Source: Cryptomeria japonica | Taxonomy: Eukaryota; Streptophyta; Pinopsida; Cupressales; Cupressaceae | Direction: 5' to 3' | DNA: 60,000 nucleotides | Assembly: GCF_030272615.1 (NCBI RefSeq) | Contig: NC_081415.1 | Location: forward strand, 510,701,873-510,761,872 | Shown: positions 1 through 10,793 of the stretch, piece after piece | How positions within the stretch are numbered: position 1 is the stretch's first letter | Layout: each line of letters begins with the position of its first letter | Notes under the pieces: generated by a model | Told to the model about the DNA's origin: nothing | Seen by the model: only the letters and a program-made list of their open reading frames with translations | Databases searched by the model: none | Position numbers and translations under genes: made by a program

Positions 1-237
1 CATGTAAGGCAACTACAAGGTGTGTCCAATTAGGACTGTAGTTGGAATAAGTCTTAGTTAGTTATTGAAGTCTTAGTTAGTTATTGAATAAGTGTTGGTG
101 GTTGAGAGAATCTCTCAAGTTAGTTAGGATCCTCCCACCTTTTTCTCAAGGCTCCTCTTCTATAAATACAGGAGGGGTCTATTGTAATTTTTATCTTTTG
201 GAAAGCAAGAAAAAACTCTGCCAAATTTACAGCAAAG

Positions 238-711
238 AAGTCTTTGAGCTTTCATGTGTAAATTCAAGAATTGAAAGGAATAAAAGGAAATTATTCAAGC
301 TTTGAGTCTTTGTGCTACATTCTTGAGTTAGTGTTCTATATTACCTTTCTTGCAAGTGTTCCTAAAGAGCTTAATCACATCTGATTTGCAGTCTTTGTGC
401 TGCAGGTAGTTGAGTTTTGTATAGATTAAAATAAATATTTTGTTGAGAGAAGCTGCAAGTCTTTGTGCTTTCACTTGTTCTTAGGAGAATTTAGGAATAG
501 ATTTTGTGGGAAATAGCTGTGAGCCTTTGAGCTTACACTACTTCTCATTGTTTTAAAGAAGAAAAGAATAAGGTATTTCAATCTTTGAGCTGTCATAATT
601 TGTTGTTTATAGCATTAGTGTAGAAAAGGGTAGATAGGACTTCACATAATCAAGTCTTTGAGCTTGATATTGTCGTCCCGTCCCGAAGGAAGTGACGGAA
701 GTCTTTGCGCT
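238..711 (+). repeat. Array of eight degenerate AAGTCTTTGAGCT motifs
   Basis: The 13-mer consensus RAGTCTTTGWGCT occurs at 238, 304, 389, 457, 521, 579, 652 and 699, so the spacing is 47-85 bases. The sequence between copies does not repeat clearly. All copies face the same way and lie downstream of the TATA box at 161, so they would be in the transcript. Function is unknown; a tandem array decayed everywhere except its core motif, or repeated protein or splicing sites, would both fit. Confidence 0.7.
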
Positions 712-917
712 TTCAAGAAACTTCATTTCCTTTCTCTCATTTCATTTGAAAGTGGTTATTGTTGTTTATATTCAATCGCTATCCTTTTCTATGAAGAGAA
801 AAGGATATTGTCTTTCTTGAAAGAAGAAGAAAGATTGCTGTCCCATCCTATTTTATTTTCAAAGTTGTAGTTAGATAGGGGGAGCCTTCCCTTAATTAGG
901 AGAGTTTTACTCACACA

Positions 918-935
918 TTGTGGTTGAAACCACAA
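918..935. other. 8-bp perfect hairpin near LTR end
   Basis: TTGTGGTT and AACCACAA form an eight-base perfect stem with a two-base loop (GA), about 40 bases before the proposed LTR end. It could mark a 3'-end processing structure. Confidence 0.6.
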
Positions 936-1059
936 TTTTGTATATTTCCCCAAGTGTACAAAATTTTCAACCAACAAACTTCAGTCTTCAATTCATTGCT
1001 TAAACATTACGACCAGTTTACATTCATTTAATGACTTTAAAGGAGACATAACAAACTTA

Positions 1060-2560
1060 CCTGGCGAATAAGGTGGTTATCCCGCGATTTCCCCAAACTT
1101 CGAGTTAGAAAAGCTTTGTGCGAGTTCGGCCTGCAAGGCCCTTTTCTAACCTTTAAAAACTTCTTCCTTCGGCTAGCATCTCACAATTTTCTGACTGCAG
1201 AGGGTTGTGAAAGGCTTTGCAAGAATGAAGGGTTTAACGAAAACGCCCTACCTGCCGTGAACTTCGTGTCAAAGGGGGACTCTGCAAACTTAGAAGATTA
1301 ACGCCTATTTTTCTCTCCCTTTACTTGGTTGTTTTGGCCTTAAAAGGCTTTCTGCGAGAATATGAAAACGCCCTACCTTCCTTGCTTTGCCCAATTTCGG
1401 GCCTAAAGGCTAAAATGCAAACTCTAAGTCACCCTTTTCCCCTTTGGCGATTTCGCGATTTCATAGATGTTTGCCCATTTTCGGGCTGGGAAGATGATTT
1501 GAAAACTCTTTATTTTCAACACCTTTCTGCTGCTTGCGATTTTCGGGGTAGGAGACCTTTTTGCAAATTTATGAAACGCCTTACCTTCCTTATTTCGTGT
1601 TTTTGGCCTAAAGTGGGCTTTTGCAATGTTTTAAAGTTATTAAAAAACACTTTCACTCATATTTCGCGTTTTCGGCCCATGAGGCCCTTTTGCAAGGTTT
1701 GATGTTTATAATGCCTTATAACTTGGTTCGCGTTTTCGGCCCGTTTGCCAAATTTGAAGTTTATAACGCCTTATGACTTGGTTCGCGTTTTCGGCCCATG
1801 AGGCCCTTTTTCAAGGTTTGAAGTTTATAACGCCTTATGACTTGGTTCGTGTTTTCGGCCCATGAGGCCCTTTTGCCAAATTTCGGGGCTAAATGGAGTT
1901 TTGAAAAACTTTAAGCGAAACGCCCCTTGCAATTTTGCGCTGAAGGGGTATTTTGGAAAGTTTTAAGTTTTACGCTTTTACCTCATCTTTTCATTTTCGG
2001 CTTGGAAAGCACTTTTGCAAGTTTTTAAACTTTTAACATTTTCTCCCTATCAGGCGGTTTTTGGGGTAAACAGGGAGTTTGAAAACTTTAAAAAGTTTGA
2101 CGCCTTACTTCACTCTTCAAATTCGGGCTAAAGGGAATTTCGCAAAGTTCCCAAATATTAACGTCGTCTCAGAAATCAGTAATGGGCCTAAAGAGGTGCT
2201 TTGAAAAGCTTTAAAAGGTGAAACGCCGAATTTGGCGTAAAAGGTCATCTTGCAAACCCATGGAACTGACATTCTTGCCGACTTAGCCGATTTTCAGGCT
2301 TATGCTAAAACTAGTCTTCCTTGGATTGATTTTGGGCAGTCAGATTGCGCAACTCTTTGTAAATTGATTTTGTGGCCGTGTGACTTAAAACTACCACAAA
2401 CACCCCATCTCCTGATGGTTGCATAGCTCACTGCTTCACTACTACTTGCCGGACCTCAAAATGGTGGAAAAAATCAAATTCGGAAACTTGGCAAGATGAA
2501 GGCTGGAAAAGAAACGAAGGGGACCGTGTCGGCGACTGGGAGTGTGTGCAACACACAACA
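1060..2560 (-). mobile_element. LTR-like block inserted in or abutting WMFYF copy 1
   Basis: Read on the minus strand this block starts at 2560 with TGTTGTGTGTTGCACACAC and then has a GGTCCCC motif. The arm of WMFYF copy 3 starts in the same style at 48677 (TGTTGTGCCTTGC, later GGTCCCC). Homology to the copy 1 protein stops exactly at 2561, so this start defines the breakpoint. The far end is uncertain; 1060 is where the repeated TTTTCGGCC pattern begins. I found no target-site duplication. It is either a second LTR inserted into copy 1 or the 3' LTR of an internally deleted copy 1 element. Confidence 0.45.
1110..2240. repeat. Degenerate TTTTCGGCC / TTTTGCAA tandem repeat
   Basis: A unit of about 60-70 bases recurs many times with the theme TTTTCGGCC, then CTTTTGC, then a run of T and A. 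The clearest three units lie at 1715-1880 and are nearly identical (GCGTTTTCGGCCCATGAGGC). A related pattern fills 47140-48240 upstream of WMFYF copy 3. Reading frames at 1116-1301 and 1325-1702 are products of this periodicity and not genes. Confidence 0.7.
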
Positions 2561-3383
2561 CACTCATGACTCCTGAATTCTCCTTGCCCATTCCTGACTT
2601 CACCTTTGCATATCAATCCTTTGTATGAAACAAACCGTGCAAGCAGGTATACCAAGTAGGAAGTCATGGCGAATGACTTGGACCGCTCTACATTCCTCAG
2701 CTGAAAGTCCAGATTGTCACTTATGATTCTAGACCAATTTACCAATGTCCCTCTAAGACAATCATGGATGAAATAGAACATCCATCCATCGAATATTGCA
2801 CCCTGCGATATCCCCATACTCTGTTAAGAAGGAATACTAAGTCACTATATTCGTCTTTGAAGTCTGTGCACATGAGTGTCTTGGGAGCTTTGGAATGATG
2901 AAGCCTAGGCTCGATCATACACTCTTTGTTTATCATACTCTTACACGCATCCATCTTCTTCGTGTACCGCTCTTTATATTCATCCTTAGTTGCATCCTTC
3001 ATATCTGGTCCGTGTGGAATTCCGAACACCTTAGCAATAGCATCCTCAACAAGGTAGGCAATAACATCTCCCTTAGGAGTTTTGATCATTCGCGAGCGAG
3101 GATCATAACATCGTGCACACTCCAGGATAAGCTCACTACATTGTATGGACTGTGGAAATCCAGCGGCTTGAAAAATACCAGTCTTCATAATGTTCACATA
3201 TGCTGGGGAAGGAATCTGATATCCGATTTTGAACATCTGCTATCGCATTAGGTTTAGGTTTAGGACATGCATGTTTGTATCCGTAATCTCTTTCCATCTA
3301 GATGACATCTTGGATTCTGGATAGAATCGAGTCTCCAGTATCTTCTGTTGTTCTTTTCTTTCCCTAAATCCGGACTTCGACAT
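2561..3383 (-). pseudogene. WMFYF-family protein copy 1, N-terminal fragment
   Basis: I do not recognise this family. The start codon at 3383 opens a frame of about 50 residues that meets a stop and then resumes. Shared blocks with copies 2 and 3 include IFQAAGFPQSIQCSEL, ECARCYD, DFKDEYSDLVFLL, and after a frameshift near 2810 GWMFYFIHD, NWSRIISDNLDFQLR and MTSYLVYLLAR. Similarity ends at 2561 at the start of an LTR-like block, so the C-terminal half is missing. No zinc knuckle, protease, reverse transcriptase or integrase motif is visible. At least one stop and one frameshift make it non-functional. It lies inside an old Gypsy gag region, in the same orientation as that gag. Confidence 0.75.
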
Positions 3384-6050
3384 CTCACCTGTACGAAGCT
3401 TGAAGTTAGAACTTAGAAAAATAAATAATGTTCTTAATAGAATTCCTGACTTTCTAAAGATTTTAAGCTAATTAGAGCATGAAGTCAGGAAAATAGTCCA
3501 CACTCTTGGTAGATCTTAACAATTAGACTCGAAATGTGACAACGTTAGGGTATGAAACCCTAATGAAATTCATTAATACCTCCTTATACTTAGAAATTGT
3601 GTAAACTTAAGTGCAAAGGAGTATATCGGATCAACAGTGACTAAGGAAAGGTGTGAAAGGTTGTGTTTTCACACAAAGTATGTTTGAGGACACCTTCCGC
3701 AGTAAAAAATGGAGGTCAACAAAATTTGAAGACACCCTGAAAATTAAACCTTTTAAAACACGTTGCAATCACCTAGATATGCATAAATTGATGAGAATCA
3801 GCCTTCCAAGGCAAACATAAGAAAATCTGAGCATGTATGTAGGGCTGGAAATGAAAACTTAGTTTGAAGACAAATCTGGAAATGAAGTTTTCAGACTTAC
3901 CAGTACCCTTGGGAATGATAAAATACTCAGAAATAAACTCCGGAATGAAGCAAGAATGCTTCCCAAGTGAAGTCGCAAGGTAGGTAGGTGGCTGGAAAAT
4001 TTTATTTTCTGAGGACAGCCCCCTACAATGGAGTTTCAGATCTGCAACAATGGAAGATAACTCTGAAAATTGATTGAGAATGCCTCCAATCAGCCCTTAG
4101 GATAAAATCGCATAAGGCACAAATTAGTTGGGAACAAGATATAAGTCTGAAAATTGATTTTCCAGTCAGCTATGGAGGTCGAACCAGCTGCAACAATGGA
4201 GGATAAAATGAGATCTGCAACACATCAGCAAGTAGGGAATGATGGAGGAGACCAAATATGCACAGAATCCACCCAAACAATGGCATAAACATTGGCTAAA
4301 TCAAAATCGTATTTTCCAGCTATGGCGCCATCTTTGGAAAATCTGAAATGTCTTTAATGCACGTCCAATCCGCATACAATTTGCAATTAAGGTTTGGGAA
4401 CAACAAGCAATAATGGTGGAGACAAGGAAAATCGCCAAAGTTCTTCAATCACCACAAATCGCCAAACTCAAAAATAGCGCCAAACTTGGAAAATCGTGGC
4501 ACTAAGCCATTAATGGAAGCCACCAAAAGGTTGCTAAGCTGGAAAAAATGGAGGAGAAAAGAATCCTGAATCAATCGCCTCGCCAAAACACTTCGCCAAA
4601 ATTCGCCAATAAGAGAGAAAAATCGCCTTGCATGGAGACACCTGGCAAATTTAACAATAAAATAATGCTCGAGACTCCTCTCTTATACTTGCTTTTGCCT
4701 CACTTTTACCACACAAGCAATGTTGGATAAAAAACTTACTCTTATACTCGCTTGGCAAAACTATCTTGCTTCTAGAAGGGTAAAAACATTAAATGCTCCT
4801 TGCAAATTATTTAATTTTGTTTTTAAATTTTAAATAATCCTCAATTATCATTTAAAAACAATAAAAAATGGGGCTAATTTATTAAAGTATTTCAATTTAA
4901 ATCAAAATAAGCCAATTGGGGAAAATTGATCCAAGTAAGGATTAAAAAATTCTCACCAAAATCACTTTAAAATCGCCAAGTATCCCCCCCAGGGGAAAAT
5001 CGATTCTAGTCTGGATGAAAATCCGGACTCAAAACTCATCAAATGTGCGAAACAATGGGCTAGGGGAAAATCGATGAGTGTGGAATGAAATTTCCACTCA
5101 AAAATTAAGTCATCACCCAAACATACCCCTTTGGTGGAAAATTGAGCTCAGTCTGGATGAAAATCTAGACTCAAAATCATGAAATGCACTCTCAGTGGAA
5201 AATCGCTATGAGTTTGGATAAAAATCCAGACAAAAATCCTTAAAAAGTTGACACAAATTCTTGGTGGAAAATTGACCCAGGTGTGGAATGAATGCAAACA
5301 TCATCAACAACCTTGTCCATACCTCCCTGGTGGAAAACGTGGGTAGTCAGGATAAATCCTGATACTTGGACAAAATTTAATGCTTCCAAGGGAAAAACGA
5401 CCTTTGTATGGATTAACAGTGGTGGGAAAAATGAGGCAAGTATGGATTTCAGGGGAAATCCATGCCCAGTCTGGATTTTGAGGGGGGAAAACCATGGGTA
5501 GTAAGGAATATGAGGGGAAAAGCACCTCTAGCATGGAATTTTGACCTTTTAACCCTTAGAATATGGATTTTACTCCGGAAAATGATGATTTTTCCACTCA
5601 GAATCACTTAGAAACTCTGAAACTTAATAAAACTCAACTGGACCTAGGCAAATTCCTTAGAAATTGGAGCGTAACAAAAGGGAATCTATCGGGATAAAGT
5701 GCGAAATCATCTTGAATAATTCCCTAGGAGCGAGAAATCAACTCCCAAAGGTCTGAAAACGCTTTAGCACTTAAAATCACTGACGAGCACATTTAAAAAC
5801 ATGTTAACGCTCCAAAAGGGTCTACACTTGGACAAAACTAGGATCATTAAGAATCTCAATTTTACGCGCTTGATCTTATAACTTCCAAAACCCTAAACGG
5901 CACTAGGCACGATCAAAACTCCGAGACTCCGGCACGGGAAACGTAAAATTGCTCACTAAGCAGCCAAAACCCTAAACTAACAACGCAGAAAGCAGGAAAA
6001 GAGGAGGTCCCCGTTAGCAATGGGGCAATGTTTGAAAAGGTCACAAGACA
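3384..6050 (-). mobile_element. 5' LTR-like arm of WMFYF copy 1 element
   Basis: On the minus strand it begins at 6050 with TGTCTTGTGACC and shortly after has GCCCCATTGC...GGGGACC. This resembles the start of the 6457 arm (TGTTGTGGCC, GCCCCATC...GGGGACC) and of the block starting at 22799. It ends just before the copy 1 start codon. TATA-like motifs (TATAAGAG, minus strand, about 4680-4687 and 4740) could be the promoter. The arm is noncoding, with many AAATCGCC motifs at 4400-4600 and the hairpin repeats at 4985-5530. It abuts Gypsy gag sequence at 6056, so the element was probably inserted there. I could not find a matching target duplication at the other end. Confidence 0.5.
4985..5530. 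repeat. Tandem hairpin repeat, GTCTGGAT...ATCCAGAC
   Basis: Six to eight units, each with GGGGAAAATCGA or a variant followed by an inverted repeat. Clear hairpins lie at 5009-5028, 5151-5170, 5212-5231, 5346-5363 and 5440-5464, with a bulged one at 5076-5099. The stems differ in sequence but several changes keep pairing. Loops are two to four bases; two are GAAA on the plus strand. The repeats lie in the arm upstream of WMFYF copy 1. Confidence 0.75.
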
Positions 6051-6055
6051 ACCTT

Positions 6056-6456
6056 AACTCATTTTTTTAATCTCATTTGACAAGCTTGGCTTCTTATGTC
6101 ACTCCTAGAGAGATCCTTTTTCTTTCTTTTATGGATGGAACTTAGATTGAAATTTAGCCTTTGGAGTAGAAAACTCCATGTTCGTAGCCCTCTTAATGGC
6201 ATCATGAAGAGTGGGAGGTTCAAAGGCCTTAATCCAACCATGAAGAGGTTTTGATAACCCCTCAATGAAGAGCACTATCAACCTCCTATCTATTATATCT
6301 GGGTGAGTGGGACTATAACAAGTAGTCTCTAGAACTTTGAAATGTATGCATTAGTTGTGCCACTTTGTTTTGGCTATGCTAATTCTGTAAAATACAACTC
6401 TTGATCTTTCTTATCAAATCTCTCTATAAGTTACTGTTTGAAATCTGCATAGGCCC
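6056..6456 (-). pseudogene. Ty3/Gypsy gag, middle part (split by insertion)
   Basis: The minus-strand translation gives typical plant Gypsy gag blocks, including LIERFDKKDQELYFTELA and then GLSKPLHGWIKAFEPPTLHD, with frameshifts and stops. The N-terminal piece of the same gag lies at 14887-15060; the two match a continuous gag order when the 6457-14886 insertion is removed. The fragment ends at about 6056 next to the arm of WMFYF copy 1. Zinc-knuckle and pol parts are not visible. This is the oldest layer here and the host of two later insertions. Confidence 0.8.
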
Positions 6457-8521
6457 TGTTGTGGCCATTTCACACATCGCCCCATCAAGATGGGGACCCC
6501 ACCTTTTTTTCAAGTCCTCGCCTCTTAGTCTAGTCTCTCCCCTTTTCACAGATGAAATGAGTAGGTTTATAGGGTCTAGATGTCATGTGAGTCAATCAGG
6601 AGATCAACTGAAGAGTCTAAAGAAGTTGCTAGTTAGTGACACTCCAAGAGTTCAAGGTAAAAACTCCAATTGCTTCCCATAAGAAGCAAAATTCACTTTA
6701 AATATCCTCGGCCGAAGTTGTTTCCAAGAAGACCTCATCTCGGAAATTTGAAGGGAGAAAATGAATCAAGGTGATGTACAAGAAGACAATATCCGATTTC
6801 AATTCACCTCATTGTCCGAGTCCCCAAAACCTTAACTTCATGTTTAGGCATAGAGGAGCGAACTTCATGTTGAGAGGTAGATGAGCGAATTTTCCCTTGA
6901 GTGTATTGTTTGAGAATATGTGTAAGTATGAGTTTGAGCGTTTGAATGAGATATTCCAAAGATTGAATTCATAAGTAGATTACAAATGAGCTTGTCAATC
7001 ATTTCATTGCACATGTTAATTTGATTACTGACTAATGACTATGGAAATTGCGCATAATGTCTCCCAAGTGCTAGGCGAATTATTATGTCTAGAAAGGGAC
7101 GCCAATTTTATATTGGGAAATATTATTTTACTCACCACCGATGTTTGCTAACTCAAAATCATGGTCTTGTGCTTACTTGGTGCAATTCTTTGACTTATGG
7201 TTTGGGCGTCATCCTTGAGTCCACTTGGTAAAGGAAATGCAAATGGAGAAGTTGAATTTGGGCGAATTTGTGAGCATTTGCATTTAGTTTTGGGGAGTTT
7301 GAAGTTATAAATAGGAGCCTTGGGCTCCCATTTTGATCATGATATGAATTTGCATCATTATGTTGCCGAATTGGCAATTGAAAAATTTGAGCTTCGAAGT
7401 GTGGCTTCCTAGCTAAGTCTCAGTTTCATACTTGCAAGATAGTACCTAGCTGTGTCCATGTATTTCCAGTGCTGTTGGTGAGTGAGTTGTAGATTGTGGA
7501 GTGTTTTGTGTGAGATTGGAGTGTTTTCTGGTTGCTGGTCGCAGAACTGCTGAAACTGTATTTTGCTCATACCTCTTGGCCAGGCGATTCCATCATTTGG
7601 GGTACTGGCTCATCCATCTTTCCTACCACTGGCGATGCATCTTGTTAGTTTTTAACACCTTATGTTGAGTGTGGAATTTTATAATGAAAATCGAACTTCC
7701 CAGGTTAGGCATTGGGTTTAGTGAGTGCATTGGGAAGCGTGTAAAATAAATATGGGTGTTTTGATAGCTTCCTTTGGGTTTGTTTTCATTGTGGCTGGTG
7801 TAGCATTGGTTTAGAACTGATTTTGGGTGAATTGGGTGAGTAATGAGAGAGCTATGAGTGTTTTAGTGAAACCATAGGCTACTGGTTTTGCATTTCCAGC
7901 CTGCAGATTTTGATGTTAGCAGAAATTTCATGCTTATTATTTGGATGTTCAGCATTACTCTTCTTCTCTCACTATCTTGATTATTGTAAGGTTAAGTAGT
8001 AGTACTACTAACCAATTCTGGTTTGTGAACTCTCATCCCGCTGAAAAGTGGAAGAGGCTGGCTTGCCACCTATTTCAATTGAATTGTAATTCAGTCCTCC
8101 CGCTGCATAAGCGGTCGAATGATGATTGATTGTAATGGTCCTCCCGCTACATAAGCGGTTGAGTTGAGTTTGTTTGTAATTTCAGCCCTCCCGCTGAAAT
8201 ATCGCGGTCGAGTGATTTGTGTCTTTGTGTGTTTCTCTTGGCTGGTTCACCGCCAAGTTTCTTGCTTTCCCGCTGTATAAGCGGAAGGGGTTGGCATGCC
8301 GCCCAGTATTGTATTCCACTTCTTCTTTCAGCAGATTTGAGATCTAACGATATTCATTGTATGCTCTCACCTTCCCACATTGGGCACTTGGTGATCAGAA
8401 AGTGGAAGGGTTGCATTTTTCAGCAAGTTTTCAGTTTATGCTTTCTAACCTTAACGGGTTATCTGTTTGTGGATGATTATTATTGGTCTAAAAACAAAAA
8501 AAAAATATCTGGGATATTACA
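6457..8521 (+). mobile_element. 5' LTR-like arm of WMFYF copy 2 element
   Basis: It starts TGTTGTGGCC after the GGCCC target site and ends most plausibly at GGGATATTACA (8511-8521), a terminus also seen at 17709-17719. TATAAATA at 7306-7313 is a likely promoter, followed by GGGAGCC-type sequence and the CCGC hairpin group. It has no credible coding frame; the frames at 6401, 7941 and 8217 lack any family resemblance. The WMFYF copy 2 start codon follows 27 bases after the proposed end, with no recognisable tRNA primer site between. Confidence 0.5.
8036..8290. repeat. CCCGCT...AGCGG hairpin repeats
   Basis: Five short units share the core CCCGCTG followed by AGCGG or GCGG (about 8038, 8100, 8142, 8187 and 8269). 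At least three form CCGCT/AGCGG stems with loops of a few bases, separated by GATTGTAAT-type spacers. They lie in the expected transcribed leader upstream of WMFYF copy 2. Function unknown. Confidence 0.6.
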
Positions 8522-9770
8522 AATTTGCATATATCTCATAGGTGAAAGATGGCGGCTCTTAAACCAAATAAGACCCTCTCACATCAAGTGCTCATCAAGG
8601 AAGACTCGAAGAGTGGTGTATTCGAAATCAAGATCACGTCGCATTGGAGAAAAGTAGGAGATACCAATCTCGGGAAGTTCGACACCAAGAAGTTCCGGCA
8701 CCCATCATACACAAGTGAATCTATAGCTACAACGGAGAAGATGATCGAAAGTGGGATCATAAATGCAGCTGGCTTTCCTCTCGCGGTGCAATGCTACGAG
8801 CAGATTGTGGAATGTGCTCAACATTATGACTCTACCTCAAGAAGAATTGTTGCGAAGGATGGGACAGTGCTCGCATATCTCTCAGAGACAACAATCAGTG
8901 AAACATTTCATCTACCCAAGCCTAAGGACATGGTCTACATAAGCTTGGAAGGAGCTAAATCCGCCTATGATGATGATCCAGATGCTTGTGTGAAGATCAT
9001 TAACAAGTTTTGGTTGAAGAAGAGTAGAGGTGGTAGAAGCAGATGGCCCGACAGACTACATAGGATAGACTTCAATGATGAATTCAGAGACTTCATCACC
9101 TTACTCCATTGATTGGTTGGTGCACCCGAAGCATCATATTTTGAGGATTGGATGTTCTACTTCATTGAGACTATTACTCATGGCAAGAATGTAGTAAATT
9201 GGGTGAGACTCATGAGCAACAACATTGATCTACAGTTGAGGAGCCCGATGCGCACCAAAACATTCTATATGAGCTCCTACATCATATACACCATTGCAAG
9301 AAATTATGAGTATCTAGGACTCATGTACAGGGGCGTAGTTGGAAGGAGACTTGGACAGATTAAGGTATATGATTGTTATCCACAACTTAAGCATCCACCA
9401 AAACAACAGTATAGGAGGGTGAATGATGCATTCACTATGCTTATCACGAGAACATTTTGAGGTGGATTGCAACAAAGATTCTCTCCAGAAGCACAAGCAT
9501 TGGTAGAGCAACATGGTGTGTGGTTCATCCAATTCTCGAAGTTCACTTATATCAGAGTTCAAGGATGTCTCGTGTAGTGTCCCTACTAGTTAGAGATTAC
9601 GGTCCTGCAAAACAAATTGTTAGAATACAACATATAAATATATATATGACCCATTTTTAATTTGCAATCTATCTTTAATACTTAATTAACATAATCATAA
9701 TTTTCATCTTAAAAAAAGGATACAAATGCTATACGAAAGTATGTCCTTAGGCGGCCGTGAGGCTCGCCTT

Positions 9771-10040
9771 CTTGGAACCCCTTGGTTCCAAGCCCTCCAG
9801 GAAATCGAAGATGAGTTCGAATCCTGTCTTGGGTGTAACCTCTTACACCCAAGCCATCCAAGGAAGACCCTTGTCTATTCCTTGCCTTGGGTGATGCCTC
9901 CATCATCCAAGTCCTCAGAGGGGATCGGCCATACCCATCTCTTCTTGGTTGAGTTTAATCAACCAAGCCATACATATGCATATCAATTTTCAGTATATAC
10001 TGCCCTAGGGATTATCATAATCCCTCCCTTAGACTAAGGG
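9771..10040. repeat. Row of CTTGG...CCAAG stem-loops in Y1
   Basis: Consecutive hairpins: 9771-9792 (nine-base stem), 9828-9853 (eleven-base stem, four-base loop), 9886-9911 (ten of eleven paired), 9944-9967 (nine-base stem), 10007-10025 (nine-base stem, one-base loop) and 10026-10040 (CCCTTAG/CTAAGGG). Four share the base CTTGG/CCAAG while the inner stem differs. Equivalent rows occur in Y2 and Y3. Confidence 0.85.
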
Positions 10041-10772
10041 AGTTTCCTCCCTATAGCCTCCATCATGTGATTACATTTATAATACATTTTTGCAGTTTAT
10101 TACTATTTTCCTATTCCATCATCCACATTTACATATTCCTAACTTAGCATATATTCCATAACATATGTTCAAAAGGTGTCCATTATAAAACATTCACATT
10201 TATCAACGTATATCCCTAACTATGCATTGAAATGTATTCATTAACGTATGTTTGTACATGTTCATTAACATATGGTTTACACTTATTCCTTAATATCTGA
10301 AAAACATTCATTAACGTCGATATTATTCATTATCATATATATTAAATATACATTAATTACACTCGTTAGTAACCTATTAAAATAGTCATTCATTAATGTA
10401 TATATTAGAATATTAAATACTTGTATTCATTAATATACACAGTAGATAGCATTAACATATTAATTACCTATGTTCATTGATACATATAGTAATGAGCATT
10501 AACATATTACTTACCTATGTTCATGGATATATATAGTGGTGAGCATTACGTATTATACTTTATTACGTACTGTTCTGTTTGCAGCAGAAATTCCAGCTCT
10601 ATGGTTGTCTCTGTCACTACATCTCTTGCTGCCTACCCCCACTTTTCAAACTACGGCTGCCTTCCCCTTTATACCCTGTGAAGGGTTGTACCCCTCCAGG
10701 GGTCCCCTTCCGCATGAAGGGGTGCGGTGGTAATCACAGCCTACCCTCGCACCACTTCGTGCGGGGTCAATT

Positions 10773-10793
10773 GGGGGGGGGGGGGGGGGGGGG
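10773..10793 (+). repeat. Run of 21 G
   Basis: Uninterrupted G tract inside Y1, upstream of the TATA box in the LTR's own orientation. The Y3 copy has two long C tracts at the matching place (about 33608-33620 and 33646-33658), so the tract is an old family feature and prone to length change and assembly error. Confidence 0.85.

Larger units (their letters stand above)
1..976 (+). mobile_element. Copia-like LTR, 3' part (truncated by window start)
   Basis: LTR-like block in forward orientation. A plant-type TATA box (TATAAATA, 161-168) is followed by a long leader with no sustained reading frame. The block closes near 976 with TTTTCAACCAACA. A purine-rich GGGGGAG stretch at about 878 and the hairpin at 918-935 lie near its end. 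I see no primer site of the TGGTATCA type after 976, so this is more likely a solo or 3' LTR than an intact 5' LTR. The short reading frame at 84-305 crosses the TATA box and is not a credible gene. The Copia assignment rests on general resemblance only. Confidence 0.45.

Noticed and set aside
238-711. CRISPR-like array
   Set aside because: Motif is only 13 bases and degenerate, spacing varies 47-85 bases, and the context is a plant LTR.
1116-1702. Open reading frames of 61 and 125 codons
   Set aside because: They lie in a degenerate tandem repeat whose period keeps frames open; no protein features.
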